From: Clostridia bacterium
GTDB taxonomy: Bacteria; Bacillota; Clostridia; Christensenellales; Aristaeellaceae
Direction of reading: 5' to 3'
Length of the DNA stretch: 64,000 nucleotides
NCBI GenBank assembly: GCA_017460395.1
Contig: JAFUBA010000013.1
Span: 1-64,000, forward strand
A program made the translations under genes and the position numbers. This document shows, piece after piece, positions 55,580 through 64,000 of the stretch. The first letter of the stretch is position 1; the number at the start of each line of letters is the position of its first letter. The notes under the pieces were generated by a model that saw only the letters and a program-made list of their open reading frames with translations, was not told the origin of the DNA and ran no database searches.

Positions 55580-58500
55580 TTAATTCTGCGGATATGGGTC
55601 CTTGGACCAGTTCATGGCATCTCCGCTGTCGTAGCCTGCAGGATATGCCGCACCGGGCAGCATGGCAAGCCCGATATCCGCGTCATAGTTGACATCATCT
55701 GAGATGGCCTGCACGGGCACGGATTCCCCTGTCTCCGTGAGGATCGAGACAATGCCCGGCAGATCTTCCCTGTGAACAGTAGGCACCGTACCCTCCGGCA
55801 GATCCACCTTCACCGTATAGACAGCGGGGTATATATCTTCGAACAGATAATAGCCGTAGGCATCGGTAGAAGTGCTTGTGATCTCTTCCTCCCCGCGCAT
55901 CAGGTGAAGCGTGACGCCTGAGATACCCTTTTCGTCCGTATCCATATAGCCGTTGCCATTGATATCCAGCCACACAAAGTCGCCCAAGGTACCCGGCAGC
56001 ACACCGCCGATGTTCAGATTGATTCTGTCATTGCCCATTGTGACACTCAGAAGTGAGGATTGTCCCTGTCTGCGGTTGCAGTCAGCCATGATGCTGATGA
56101 GCCCGCCATCGACAAGCCGCTCATCGTCCGGCTCCACCACCACAACACCCTCCGGCAGCAGGGTTGCGATCCTGTATCTGCCGGGCAGAAGCCCTGTAAA
56201 GGTGTACATTCCGTCCCCCTGGGTCTTCGCACTCTGCAGCAGCATACCTTCTTCATCCAAAAGGCTGATCTCCGCGCCACTCAGCGCTTCCACCTCACCG
56301 CCGCGGTCGATCCACACAAGGCCGCCCACGGTAGTGTAGCGAATGAGTCCAAGGCTCAGATTGTCCAGATGGTCACCCGTACTCAGATTCAGCACGTCGC
56401 TGACCAGCGTGTTCCTCTCCAGGTGGAAATTGGTATCCCCTTCGGAGGAAATCGTGCTGTCGTCCAGATCATAGGCAAGGCGATACCTGCCGGGGATCAT
56501 CGTATCCAGAGAGAACTGTCCCGACTGGTCGGTGATCAGGTTCGGCATCTGTGTACCCCAGTCAAGGTCGATCACTCGGATGGTCTCATTGCCGGCCCCT
56601 GCCTCGCCCATCTCTCTAGAGCCGTTGCAGTTTTCATCCAGCCATGCATAGCCGGACAGCGAAGCCGGATGAACAGCACCAAGATGCTGGTCTGTGAACT
56701 CCTCGCCCATCTGCACTGTCATGGAGACTGTCTGGGTATTTCTGCACGCCTCAAGGGGCAGGGAAACCGCCTGAACTCTGGAGAGAACATAGTCTTCCGG
56801 CATAACCAAAGTCAGTTCATATTCACCCGGATGAATGTCATTCAGTTCAAAGGCGCCGTTTTCCAGTGTCTCTGTGATATAGCTCACAGATGTATCTGTG
56901 ACAGATCTGAGCGAGATCAGAACACCTGAAAGGAGCGTTGCGCCCGGAGTGTACTGCCCCTCTGCAGTCGGGTCAAGATAAGCATTACCCGATATTCTTC
57001 CCAGGGTCAGCGCACCGCACACGGGCACGCTCACCTCAGCACCCACCTGCAGGCGGAAGGAATCGCTCTGTGCCATTCCATCACCACCGGAGAAGGTATT
57101 GCCGCCGGACACCTCTTTTGCGAAGATTGCGCCCTCCGGCAGGAGAATTTCCACATGATATGTCCCAGGCAGCACGGCATCAAAGCGATAGGTGCTGCTT
57201 TCATGGATGGTCTGGGTATATGCAATGTCGCCGGCATCTGAGACCAGGTTTACCACGGTGCCTTCCAGGCCCCCTTCACCTGCATCCTGCCTGCCATTGT
57301 CGTTCATATCGGCAAACATGACGCCTTCCACGATACCGGGCACCACAAGGCCCACATCCATGCTCTGGAGCACAGATGCGATCCTGACTTCGATGGGTTC
57401 GGTGGTTCCATTACCGTTTCCGCGGCTGATCATCACATTGCCGCTGCCGGGCGTGGTAAATGCATATCCTTCAGGTGCATTCGCCGTCATCACATAGGTT
57501 CCGGGAAGCACACCTTCAAACGTATACTGACCTTTCGCGTTTGTCCTGACTGTGTCCACCACGGTGCCCGAGGATGAGAGAAGCTGCAGCGTGATGTTGC
57601 CCCTGCCCTTCTCCGCGCCGCTCATGGAGCCGGAGAAGTCATCATCGAGATAGACAGTGCCAAAAATGGTGGACGGCACCACAGCGCCTGCATTGACAGT
57701 CACAGATTCTGAGATCGCCACCTCAATATTCTCAGCATTACTGTCCCGGCGGCCATTGACAGCCCTGAAACGGTTACCGTCATCCTTTGTCGATACCTGC
57801 GTAAAGAATGCGGTCCCAGCTGGCAGAGTAGCCTTGACCCGGTAAGTGCCGGGACGGAGGCTGGAGAAGGCATATGTGCCGTCAGATCCTGTCGTAGCAT
57901 TATCCAGCTCAATGTTGGTGCCCTGCCTGTAGACAGACAGTTTCACACCTTCATAAGGCCTTTCACCCTCATCCAGAATGCCATTGGCATTTTCGTCCAG
58001 GAAGGCTGTGCCGCGAATCTCCGATTTGGTGTAGACACCGATATTCTGGTCCTCCACGACCTTCGGATCATTGAGGTCGAGCGTCTTGGCTGTCACAGAC
58101 TTGGTCTCATCGGTAAAAATGGATCTGGCCTTTCCGCCGGCGGTTGCTTTCTTTGTAAAGATAAACCCATCCGGGAGAGTTACGCGGAAACGGTAGGAGC
58201 CGGGACGCAGCTGTGTGAAACTGTACTGTCCGTCATCGTCCGTCAGGATCTGATATGTCAGCCCGTTTCGAATGCCGACACATTCAAGGAGAATTCCTGC
58301 CTGTCCGGGTTCATCATCCTGATGGATGCCATCTCCGTTCACATCCAGCCATACATAGCCAGTCACGCCGCTCATGGGTTCAGCTGCAATACCGAACAGG
58401 GCCGTGGTGCCACTGGAAAGATGCACCACTTCAGATTCCTGCTGCGGCGCGCTCTGCCGGATCATCTGGCTCGATTCAAGCGTACCGGGGTTCTTGCCCC

Positions 58501-60589
58501 TGGGACCGAAACCATAGGACAGAGGAAGCTCGCACCTGACAATATAGTTCCCTTCGGCAAGATCTGTGAAGGATACCATTCCATCAGAACCGGTTCTTCC
58601 AGAGGCAACAATGGTGTCCTCCCCGTTGCCCGTCTGGATCAGATCCACCGCAGCACCGCTGAGGAGTCGCTCATAGGGACCCTTTTCTCCGTTATGGTTT
58701 GCATCGATAAATACCTGCACACTGAGAGCTGCACTTCCGTGTGCCTCACCTGTCTTCAGCGTGCGCAGCGGGATTTCATTCTGTTCTGCATCGGGGAGCA
58801 GCAGCGCTGCTGTGGAATACTCGGTTACGTCAGCAGATACAGATGCCTTTACATCCTCTTCCGGTTGTTCATCCTGTTCATTTGTTCCCTGGATCGACAC
58901 AGAAATGGTGCGATTAGAAGCATCCCCAGCTGGACTTTCTGCCTTGATAAATTCAGGTGCCTGAAGAACTGCTTCTGTATGATCCGTCAGATCAACCGAG
59001 GCAGTCGCCCTGACTGTACCGTCCTTGTCCTCCTCTGCCGTCCAGCCGCTCAGGTCCCAGGAAGCACCGTTTTCGGCCTTTGGCAGCTCAATGGACACCT
59101 GGTACTCACCGGCATACAGCTGACCGGCTGTGAGAACGTTTTCCTTCAGCTCCATCTGTCGGCTGCCCTGTGGTGTGACGATGGAGGCTTTCATATCGCC
59201 GGTAGCATTTTCCACCGACACTGTACGGAATTTCAAAAGGGTAACCTGCTGGGTGAGGTGCCTGTTTTCTGTCTCCGACAGATCTGCATCCCACTCCAGG
59301 GTGCCTGTCATGTAGATCGATACATCATCCAGCTTGTCCATATAGTAGCCAGACGGCACGGTCATCTGGAAAATGTAGGATTCCTGGTTCAGTGTCCACT
59401 CAATCGTGTGACTTTCAGAAAGATTCAGCGTGCCGCTTTCCACCGCCTCTGTTTCCGTGCGAAGCAGCCACTCGATCTGCTCATCGCCAAAATCGCCTGT
59501 AAACACCACGGACAGCCTGGGTTCCGCAACAGGCACCGGAGTGGCGGTGGGGCTCTGTGTGGGTGGCACAGTCACCACGGGCGTCGGCGTCGGCGTAGAT
59601 GTTGGTTCAGCCGTAGGTGCCTCGGTCGGCACGGAAGTGGGTGCAACAGTCGGCTCCTGTGTGGGCGTAGATGTTGGTACCTCCGTGGGAACGGGGGTTG
59701 GTGCTTCGGTTGGAGCCGCAGTGGGGGTCTGTGTGGGCTCAGCTGTGGGTGCTTCCGTCGGGACCTCGGTAGGCGTGGCCGTCGGGACCTCTGTCGGCAC
59801 AGGCGTTGGTGCTTCGGTCGGCACGGCCGTTGGAGCTGGCACCACGACCGTGGGGGCAGGGGTCAGCGTCTCCTGGACAACGTCCTCCGCCGCGATTTCT
59901 TCATCCTTTATCTCCGGATAAGCATCTCTCAGGTCCACCAGTGCGATCTCGCTGCCGTTGCCCCTGTATGGCACAATTTCCACGTTGGCAGTCACGTCAC
60001 TGTTGTCCAGATCGCGGATCTGCCAAATGCCGGAGACAATGGGCTCCTCCAGTGAGAAAACGCCATCCTCGCCCGTTTCAATTTCGAAGCGTTCCAGGAC
60101 GATTTCCTTCGTTTCTTCCTCATCCTCGCTCAGCGTCGGAAAAAACTCTTCCTCCTCCTGGTCCGTTACGCGCAGCACTTCATAGCGATGCCTGCCGCGG
60201 GTGTACAGATCGAAAAGGCCTGCATCCGCATAGGCTACAATGTGGACAATATTATCAATATTTTCTGTGACGCCAAGGGTATAGCCATTGGCATCCATGG
60301 TATAGCCCTCCGTCACCGTGTCGAGATCCGGCACAAGTGTGACATCTGACCCGTCCTTCAGAGCAATGTCTGTGCTTCCGAAGGGATTGACTTTCATGGT
60401 ACCAATGAGGGTATCATGCTGATAGACAGAGAAATCACAGGAAAGCATCTCGGGTTCCCATTCGCCGTCAGCACGAAGGACCATCCCATAGACATATACC
60501 TGCAGCGACGTTTCTTCTGCCGCTGCCCATGTCCACATACCTGTCAGCAATACCAAACTGATAAGCCATGCCAATCCTCTCCTGGCCAT
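55580..60589 (-). CDS. giant secreted SdrD/Cna-B repeat protein
   Basis: A 1669-residue exported protein. The signal peptide (about 1-24) ends WAAA before EETS. About 25-235 holds a beta-type domain, 236-353 a Pro/Thr stalk of PTEAPT/PTEVPT units, 354-620 two beta-rich domains, and about 630-1640 nine SdrD_B-like domains, each opening with a pattern such as VWLDVNGDG or FLDENANG that suggests calcium-binding loops. Each domain is followed by a YxFxxLxPGxYxV strand. No LPxTG motif, membrane helix, SLH domain or lysine/choline-binding repeat is seen at the C-terminus, so attachment is unexplained. GGAGGG lies 10 bases before the ATG. Confidence 0.85.
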   Translation of the reverse strand: MARRGLAWLISLVLLTGMWTWAAAEETSLQVYVYGMVLRADGEWEPEMLSCDFSVYQHDTLIGTMKVNPFGSTDIALKDGSDVTLVPDLDTVTEGYTMDANGYTLGVTENIDNIVHIVAYADAGLFDLYTRGRHRYEVLRVTDQEEEEFFPTLSEDEEETKEIVLERFEIETGEDGVFSLEEPIVSGIWQIRDLDNSDVTANVEIVPYRGNGSEIALVDLRDAYPEIKDEEIAAEDVVQETLTPAPTVVVPAPTAVPTEAPTPVPTEVPTATPTEVPTEAPTAEPTQTPTAAPTEAPTPVPTEVPTSTPTQEPTVAPTSVPTEAPTAEPTSTPTPTPVVTVPPTQSPTATPVPVAEPRLSVVFTGDFGDEQIEWLLRTETEAVESGTLNLSESHTIEWTLNQESYIFQMTVPSGYYMDKLDDVSIYMTGTLEWDADLSETENRHLTQQVTLLKFRTVSVENATGDMKASIVTPQGSRQMELKENVLTAGQLYAGEYQVSIELPKAENGASWDLSGWTAEEDKDGTVRATASVDLTDHTEAVLQAPEFIKAESPAGDASNRTISVSIQGTNEQDEQPEEDVKASVSADVTEYSTAALLLPDAEQNEIPLRTLKTGEAHGSAALSVQVFIDANHNGEKGPYERLLSGAAVDLIQTGNGEDTIVASGRTGSDGMVSFTDLAEGNYIVRCELPLSYGFGPRGKNPGTLESSQMIRQSAPQQESEVVHLSSGTTALFGIAAEPMSGVTGYVWLDVNGDGIHQDDEPGQAGILLECVGIRNGLTYQILTDDDGQYSFTQLRPGSYRFRVTLPDGFIFTKKATAGGKARSIFTDETKSVTAKTLDLNDPKVVEDQNIGVYTKSEIRGTAFLDENANGILDEGERPYEGVKLSVYRQGTNIELDNATTGSDGTYAFSSLRPGTYRVKATLPAGTAFFTQVSTKDDGNRFRAVNGRRDSNAENIEVAISESVTVNAGAVVPSTIFGTVYLDDDFSGSMSGAEKGRGNITLQLLSSSGTVVDTVRTNAKGQYTFEGVLPGTYVMTANAPEGYAFTTPGSGNVMISRGNGNGTTEPIEVRIASVLQSMDVGLVVPGIVEGVMFADMNDNGRQDAGEGGLEGTVVNLVSDAGDIAYTQTIHESSTYRFDAVLPGTYHVEILLPEGAIFAKEVSGGNTFSGGDGMAQSDSFRLQVGAEVSVPVCGALTLGRISGNAYLDPTAEGQYTPGATLLSGVLISLRSVTDTSVSYITETLENGAFELNDIHPGEYELTLVMPEDYVLSRVQAVSLPLEACRNTQTVSMTVQMGEEFTDQHLGAVHPASLSGYAWLDENCNGSREMGEAGAGNETIRVIDLDWGTQMPNLITDQSGQFSLDTMIPGRYRLAYDLDDSTISSEGDTNFHLERNTLVSDVLNLSTGDHLDNLSLGLIRYTTVGGLVWIDRGGEVEALSGAEISLLDEEGMLLQSAKTQGDGMYTFTGLLPGRYRIATLLPEGVVVVEPDDERLVDGGLISIMADCNRRQGQSSLLSVTMGNDRINLNIGGVLPGTLGDFVWLDINGNGYMDTDEKGISGVTLHLMRGEEEITSTSTDAYGYYLFEDIYPAVYTVKVDLPEGTVPTVHREDLPGIVSILTETGESVPVQAISDDVNYDADIGLAMLPGAAYPAGYDSGDAMNWSKDPYPQN
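59530..59880. repeat. Pro/Thr-rich stalk-coding repeat region
   Basis: Degenerate repeats of a 12- to 18-base theme coding PT-x-x-PT units such as PTEAPT, PVPTEVPT and PTATPT across about 350 bp. This is the likeliest place for length variation between strains. Confidence 0.8.
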
Positions 60590-60735
60590 GACAAGTCACC
60601 CTCCATCCGGTCACAGTAATAAAGCGCTTCGAAAAATCTTTACCGAGTTAACATCCCGGGAGAAATCCCCGGTGAAATCATCATGAATTCGTTTCTGTCA
60701 TGCACAATGCCCGATCCACATGCACCCAGGACGTT

Positions 60736-62121
60736 TCAGTCCTCTGCATCATCTGCGGCATCTGCTGTTGTTTCCTTTTCCAGTTTTGATACCAGGGCCG
60801 ATTCCACGTGATGGTTCTTCAGTTTTTCTACCTGAATGTGCAGACCGCACACATCCATCTCAGGCCGGCTTCCATCTTTTGGGATCACCGTCATCTGATT
60901 GAAGATCAGCCCGCCAAGGGTGTCATAGTCTTCATCTACAGGCAGCTCCACCCCGAGAGCCTCCGAGATTTCATCCAGCAGCATGGAGCCGGAAATTCTC
61001 CAGAGATTATCAGACAGCTGGACCAGCTCGTTTTCTGCCTGGGGATCAAATTCATCGTAGATGTTGCCCACGATCAGTTCAAGCAGGTCTTCCATCGTCA
61101 CAAGGCCACTCACACCGCCGTACTCATCCACCACAATGGCCATGTGGGTTTTCCGCTTCTGCATATCCCGGAACAGCACGTCTGCCTGCACATGCTCCGG
61201 CACAAAGTACGCCTCCCTGATCAGGGAGGACATGTCCTTTGGCTTTTCCTTGTGGGCATTGAGCAGATAATCCCGTGTGCTGAGGATACCGATGATGTCG
61301 TCCATGTCCTCATCGTAGACAGGAAAACGGCTGAGACCTGTGCTCATGATGATCTTCATCACGGTGTCATGATCATCATGAATCCAGATAAAAGACACAT
61401 TGGTCCTGTGGGTCATCACGTCCTCTGCAGTCTGGTTGTTGAACTCGAAGATGTTTTCGATCATTTCCTTCTCGTTCTCTTCGATGGCACCTGTCTCTTC
61501 CCCGATGTCCACCATCTGCAGTATATCATCCTCCGTGATCTCTTCATCTCCCACGTCCGGGCTGATGCCACGAAACGACAGGAGAAGCCGGGTACAGCCA
61601 CGCACCATCCAGACAAGAGGAGAAAGAATCCTGGCAAGGGCAAACACCACGCTGAAGCCATGCTGAAAACCTCTCAGGAACTCCTTCTCACTTTTCTCGC
61701 CTTTTTCTTCACTGATCTCATTCAGTTTCTGTTTGGCCAGATACTGAGGAAAGGAAAAACCGAATACCTGGACAATGACGATCAGGATCAGCTCCAGGAT
61801 CATGAATGCCAGGAGCCGGGAGACCATCTGCTGCTCCGCCCAGAAGAGCCCAGACAGTTTTGGAACAAACACAAATGCTGCAAGGCCGCCGCAGACCAGA
61901 GCACAGAAAAGCCGAAGAATCCGGACAGATAACAGATATGGCCTTGGCGTCATAAGTATCTGGGACAGGTGTCTGCCAAATTTTTCTTTTTCCTGCTCCT
62001 CGACCCTGGGATATTTCTCATGCAGCGCCGTCAGCACTTCGTCCATCTGCGCACACCATGCATGGACAAGCAGCAGGACCAGAAAACATATTAGAGGAAC
62101 AGCCGACGAATCGGTTGTCAA
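60736..62121 (-). CDS. CNNM/CorC-type membrane protein with CBS domains
   Basis: A 461-residue protein of the hemolysin C/CorB family. It has a CNNM membrane domain with about four hydrophobic segments (to about 185), a CBS pair (about 215-340; [11 protein letters not shown] and [18 protein letters not shown]) and a CorC_HlyC domain (about 360-440). The family is linked to Mg2+ or Co2+ export; it could balance mgtE, though they are 10 kb apart. The start is TTG at 62121, 7 bases after GAGGTG; no ATG is suitable. Confidence 0.88.
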   Translation of the reverse strand: MTTDSSAVPLICFLVLLLVHAWCAQMDEVLTALHEKYPRVEEQEKEKFGRHLSQILMTPRPYLLSVRILRLFCALVCGGLAAFVFVPKLSGLFWAEQQMVSRLLAFMILELILIVIVQVFGFSFPQYLAKQKLNEISEEKGEKSEKEFLRGFQHGFSVVFALARILSPLVWMVRGCTRLLLSFRGISPDVGDEEITEDDILQMVDIGEETGAIEENEKEMIENIFEFNNQTAEDVMTHRTNVSFIWIHDDHDTVMKIIMSTGLSRFPVYDEDMDDIIGILSTRDYLLNAHKEKPKDMSSLIREAYFVPEHVQADVLFRDMQKRKTHMAIVVDEYGGVSGLVTMEDLLELIVGNIYDEFDPQAENELVQLSDNLWRISGSMLLDEISEALGVELPVDEDYDTLGGLIFNQMTVIPKDGSRPEMDVCGLHIQVEKLKNHHVESALVSKLEKETTADAADDAED

Positions 62122-62251
62122 AAATCATCACCTCGAAGAAATCTGCATCATCTAATTCTATAATGAATGGTCAATTTTATCTCTGCAGCCCACGAAAAAA
62201 GCGCAGAAACATGTGCAGTATATCACGTTTTGGCAGCAGAATGCAAACCGC

Positions 62252-62280
62252 TTGTGCATCGAAAGCTGATTTGTTATAAT
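62252..62280 (+). promoter_or_regulatory. promoter of yajC
   Basis: TTGTGC (62252-62257), a 17-bp spacer and a perfect TATAAT (62275-62280). Confidence 0.75.
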
Positions 62281-62378
62281 CCAGTTTATACCGGTTACAG
62301 AGGTCTCCTTTATACCTTTGATCGGCCGGAAAATCTCATCTGAAGAAAAAACGCTTCTTGAAAGGAGTCATGTATCCC

Positions 62379-62765
62379 ATGAATTTCTGGTACAAGCTGC
62401 TCGGAATCACCTTTGCTCTTGCGGAGGAAGCCGCAGGTTCTGCTGAGGAACTGGCGGATGCCAATCCTGTCGCGGTGCTCATCACGACCTTCCTGCCCAT
62501 GATCCTGATCTTCGTCGTCTTCTATTTCATGCTGATCCGTCCTCAGCGCAAGAAGGACAAGAAAGTCAAGGAAATGCTGGACAATCTGAAGGTGTCTGAT
62601 CGTGTGTGCACCATCGGTGGCATTTACGGCACCATCACCCAGATCAAGGATGATACCGTGACCCTGTCCGTCGGCAACCAGAACATGACCATGGTTGTGG
62701 CTCGCTGGGGAATCCGCTCTGTGGAAGAAGTCTCCATTGAGAATGATGCTGAAGCCCTGAACTAA
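62379..62765 (+). CDS. yajC: preprotein translocase subunit YajC
   Basis: A 128-residue accessory subunit of the Sec/YidC translocon. One membrane helix (about 35-57) is followed by FYFMLIRPQRKKDKK and the YajC domain with VGDxVxTxGG-like KVSDRVCTIGGIYG. Length is slightly above the usual 90-110 because of the N-terminal stretch. AAAGGAG lies 11 bases before the ATG at 62379; ATG 62370 is only 2 bases from it. The usual secDF neighbours are not next to it; uridine kinase follows after a terminator. Confidence 0.9.
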   Translation: MNFWYKLLGITFALAEEAAGSAEELADANPVAVLITTFLPMILIFVVFYFMLIRPQRKKDKKVKEMLDNLKVSDRVCTIGGIYGTITQIKDDTVTLSVGNQNMTMVVARWGIRSVEEVSIENDAEALN

Positions 62766-62778
62766 AAGCGCTTATCTG

Positions 62779-62831
62779 CCCGTTTCCTTTTTGCGGAATC
62801 TATCCGGTTTCCACAACCAGGAACGGGTTTT
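62779..62831 (+). terminator. terminator after yajC
   Basis: CCCGTTTCC (62779-62787) pairs with GGAACGGG (62820-62827) and is followed by TTTT. Confidence 0.65.
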
Positions 62832-62867
62832 CTTGTCGAGCGATATACTTCAAAAGGAGGTCCCTTC

Positions 62868-63491
62868 ATGCTGTTTATCGGAATCTGTGGTGCCAGCGGA
62901 AGCGGTAAATCCACCCTGGCAGATGCACTTCGTGAACGCCTCGGCGATGATCGCTGCTTTGTGCTGCAGCAGGACGCCTATTATCTGGATCATCCGAATT
63001 TGACGTTTGAGGAACGGGTTATTCTCAATTACGACGAGCCGGAGATCTTTGATCACGATCTGCTCCTGCAGGATATCAAGACGCTTGCATCCGGTCAGCC
63101 CATCCAGCGAAAAGCATATGACTACGCCGATCACAGACGCAGGGACACAAATGAAACAATCTGGCCAAGGGACGTGCTCATTCTTGAGGGTATCCACTGT
63201 TTCCATGATGAACGCCTCCGGGACATGATGTACCTGAAACTGTATATGAAAGTTGAACCTGATATATGTCTTCTTCGCAGGATTGAACGGGACATCAAGG
63301 AACGCGGCAGAGATATCGACGGCATAGCAGCCCAGTATCTGACAACCGTCAAACCCATGTACGACAGATACATACGAAACTATGTCAGCCATGCGGATGT
63401 GATCGTGGCAGGCGGCGGAAAAAATGCCAGGATTGTAGATATCCTGGCCGGGTATGTGGCAGATGAGCTGTCCAAGCGCGGGAGCTTTTAG
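62868..63491 (+). CDS. udk: uridine kinase
   Basis: A 207-residue P-loop kinase that phosphorylates uridine and cytidine in pyrimidine salvage. GASGSGKST is at 8-16, followed by a QQDAYYLD motif, the acceptor helix and a RRIERDIKERGRD lid. Length matches Udk. GGAGG lies before the ATG. Another nucleoside or phosphoribulokinase-type substrate cannot be ruled out. The stop is followed by a 22-bp hairpin. Confidence 0.88.
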   Translation: MLFIGICGASGSGKSTLADALRERLGDDRCFVLQQDAYYLDHPNLTFEERVILNYDEPEIFDHDLLLQDIKTLASGQPIQRKAYDYADHRRRDTNETIWPRDVLILEGIHCFHDERLRDMMYLKLYMKVEPDICLLRRIERDIKERGRDIDGIAAQYLTTVKPMYDRYIRNYVSHADVIVAGGGKNARIVDILAGYVADELSKRGSF

Positions 63492-63541
63492 GGCATAAGA
63501 AAAGTGCGTGATCATATAAGATCACGCACTTTTCTTATGCC
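63492..63541. terminator. bidirectional 22-bp hairpin between udk and nagA
   Basis: Perfect arms 63492-63513 and 63520-63541, loop ATATAA, with A and T runs within the arms. The right arm covers the nagA stop codon (63535-63537). Confidence 0.85.
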
Positions 63542-64000
63542 AGTATTTCCTTGAATGTCCAGTCTTTTGACCATCTGGTGAGAGGTGCCGGTGCGCCGGC
63601 CGTGATTCTGCCTGCAAGCTTTTCTCCCACGGAATTGGCAGGCGTTGCTGTACACATCTGCACCGCATCCTCTGGCTGCACGTCAAAACGGTGAATCAGA
63701 TTTTCCAGAGCCCGCTTCATGGTCAGCACTGAGCCCGCCAGCGTGCCGTCCTCCAGACGTGCCTGCCCATCCTTTACAAAGACCGGCTGACCGCCCAGGG
63801 CATAGTGTCCATCCGGCATGCCCGCAGCTTCCATGGCATCAGTAATGACCACCGTTCTTCCCGGGCCTTTGCACTTGCAGATCATCCTGACGATATCGCC
63901 GTCGAGGTGTACACCATCGCATATCATCTCGCAGTAAAACCGGTCGTCCACCATCGCAGCTCCCGGAATACCAGGTGCACGGTGCAGAATCGGTGTCTGC
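63535..64000 (-). CDS. nagA: N-acetylglucosamine-6-phosphate deacetylase (5' partial)
   Basis: The C-terminal part (about 155 residues) of an enzyme that deacetylates GlcNAc-6-P to glucosamine-6-P. The frame is open to the window edge at 64000, so the visible ATG at 63954 is not the start. The order HRAPGIPGAA, YCEMICDGVHLD, VVITDAMEAAG (catalytic Asp in TDAM) and TATPANSVG matches NagA. The rest of the gene and any nagB partner lie outside the window. Its stop overlaps the bidirectional hairpin shared with udk. Confidence 0.93.
   Translation of the reverse strand, partial: QTPILHRAPGIPGAAMVDDRFYCEMICDGVHLDGDIVRMICKCKGPGRTVVITDAMEAAGMPDGHYALGGQPVFVKDGQARLEDGTLAGSVLTMKRALENLIHRFDVQPEDAVQMCTATPANSVGEKLAGRITAGAPAPLTRWSKDWTFKEILA

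Overview
The window looks like chromosomal DNA of an anaerobic, probably Gram-positive-type bacterium of the Clostridia (Bacillota). This is inferred from the gene content: FtsH, RecX, YajC, two-domain DnaX, an OGG1-type 8-oxoguanine glycosylase, pyruvate phosphate dikinase, a sodium-pumping biotin decarboxylase, DUF1846, DUF3048 and MATE pumps. The signals agree: AGGAGG ribosome sites at most starts, TTGACA/TATAAT promoters with 16-17 bp spacers, and GC-rich hairpin terminators ending in T runs. Base composition is moderately GC-rich by eye. I cannot fix the genus. There is no rRNA, tRNA, insertion sequence, prophage or CRISPR array that I can see; this is dense core chromosome with 49 protein genes, two of them cut by the window edges.

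Layout. 1-2.7 kb: a VWA-like protein (5' end missing) and a MoxR-type AAA ATPase. 2.7-4.7 kb: ftsH on the other strand. 5.0-8.4 kb: aquaporin, a DUF1846 protein and a secreted metallo-beta-lactamase-fold protein. 8.4-11.4 kb: a WG-repeat protein and a DUF3048 protein. 11.7-16.2 kb: a minus-strand cluster of 5-formyl-THF cyclo-ligase, GH36 alpha-galactosidase, GNAT acetyltransferase, DUF3267 membrane protein and an unknown protein. 16.5-18.8 kb: a polyprenyl-phosphate sugar transferase overlapping an 8-oxoG glycosylase. 18.9-23.9 kb: an alpha-glucan operon (LacI-type regulator, malQ, glgP) with a clear promoter and operator. 24-32.9 kb: Nudix hydrolase, peptidase T, an acidic coiled-coil membrane protein, two MATE pumps, a small gene, a secreted unknown, a prohibitin-like protein and a Xer-type recombinase. 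33-38.9 kb: oppABCDF for oligopeptide uptake. 39.2-42 kb: lgt, a serine hydrolase and recX.

42-50.3 kb is the metabolic core: ppdK next to a five-gene operon encoding a sodium-translocating biotin-dependent decarboxylase or transcarboxylase (acyl-CoA-type carboxyltransferase, OadG/MmdD, biotin carrier, OadB, OadA). Together these could interconvert pyruvate, oxaloacetate and PEP and couple carboxyl transfer to a sodium gradient. 50.5-55.5 kb: mgtE (with a long leader that looks like a riboswitch), dnaX and cysS. 55.6-60.6 kb: a 1669-residue secreted protein with about nine SdrD/Cna-B-like domains and a Pro/Thr-rich stalk. 60.7-64 kb: a CNNM/CBS membrane protein, yajC, uridine kinase and the C-terminal part of nagA.

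The most interesting items are: the mgtE leader, with mutually exclusive pairings and an anti-Shine-Dalgarno segment; the hybrid sodium-pump operon, which carries two kinds of carboxyltransferase, one with altered active-site loops; the anchorless giant surface protein, in a window where the oligopeptide-binding protein also lacks a lipobox; and the operator-like palindromes ahead of the LacI regulator and the WG-repeat gene.
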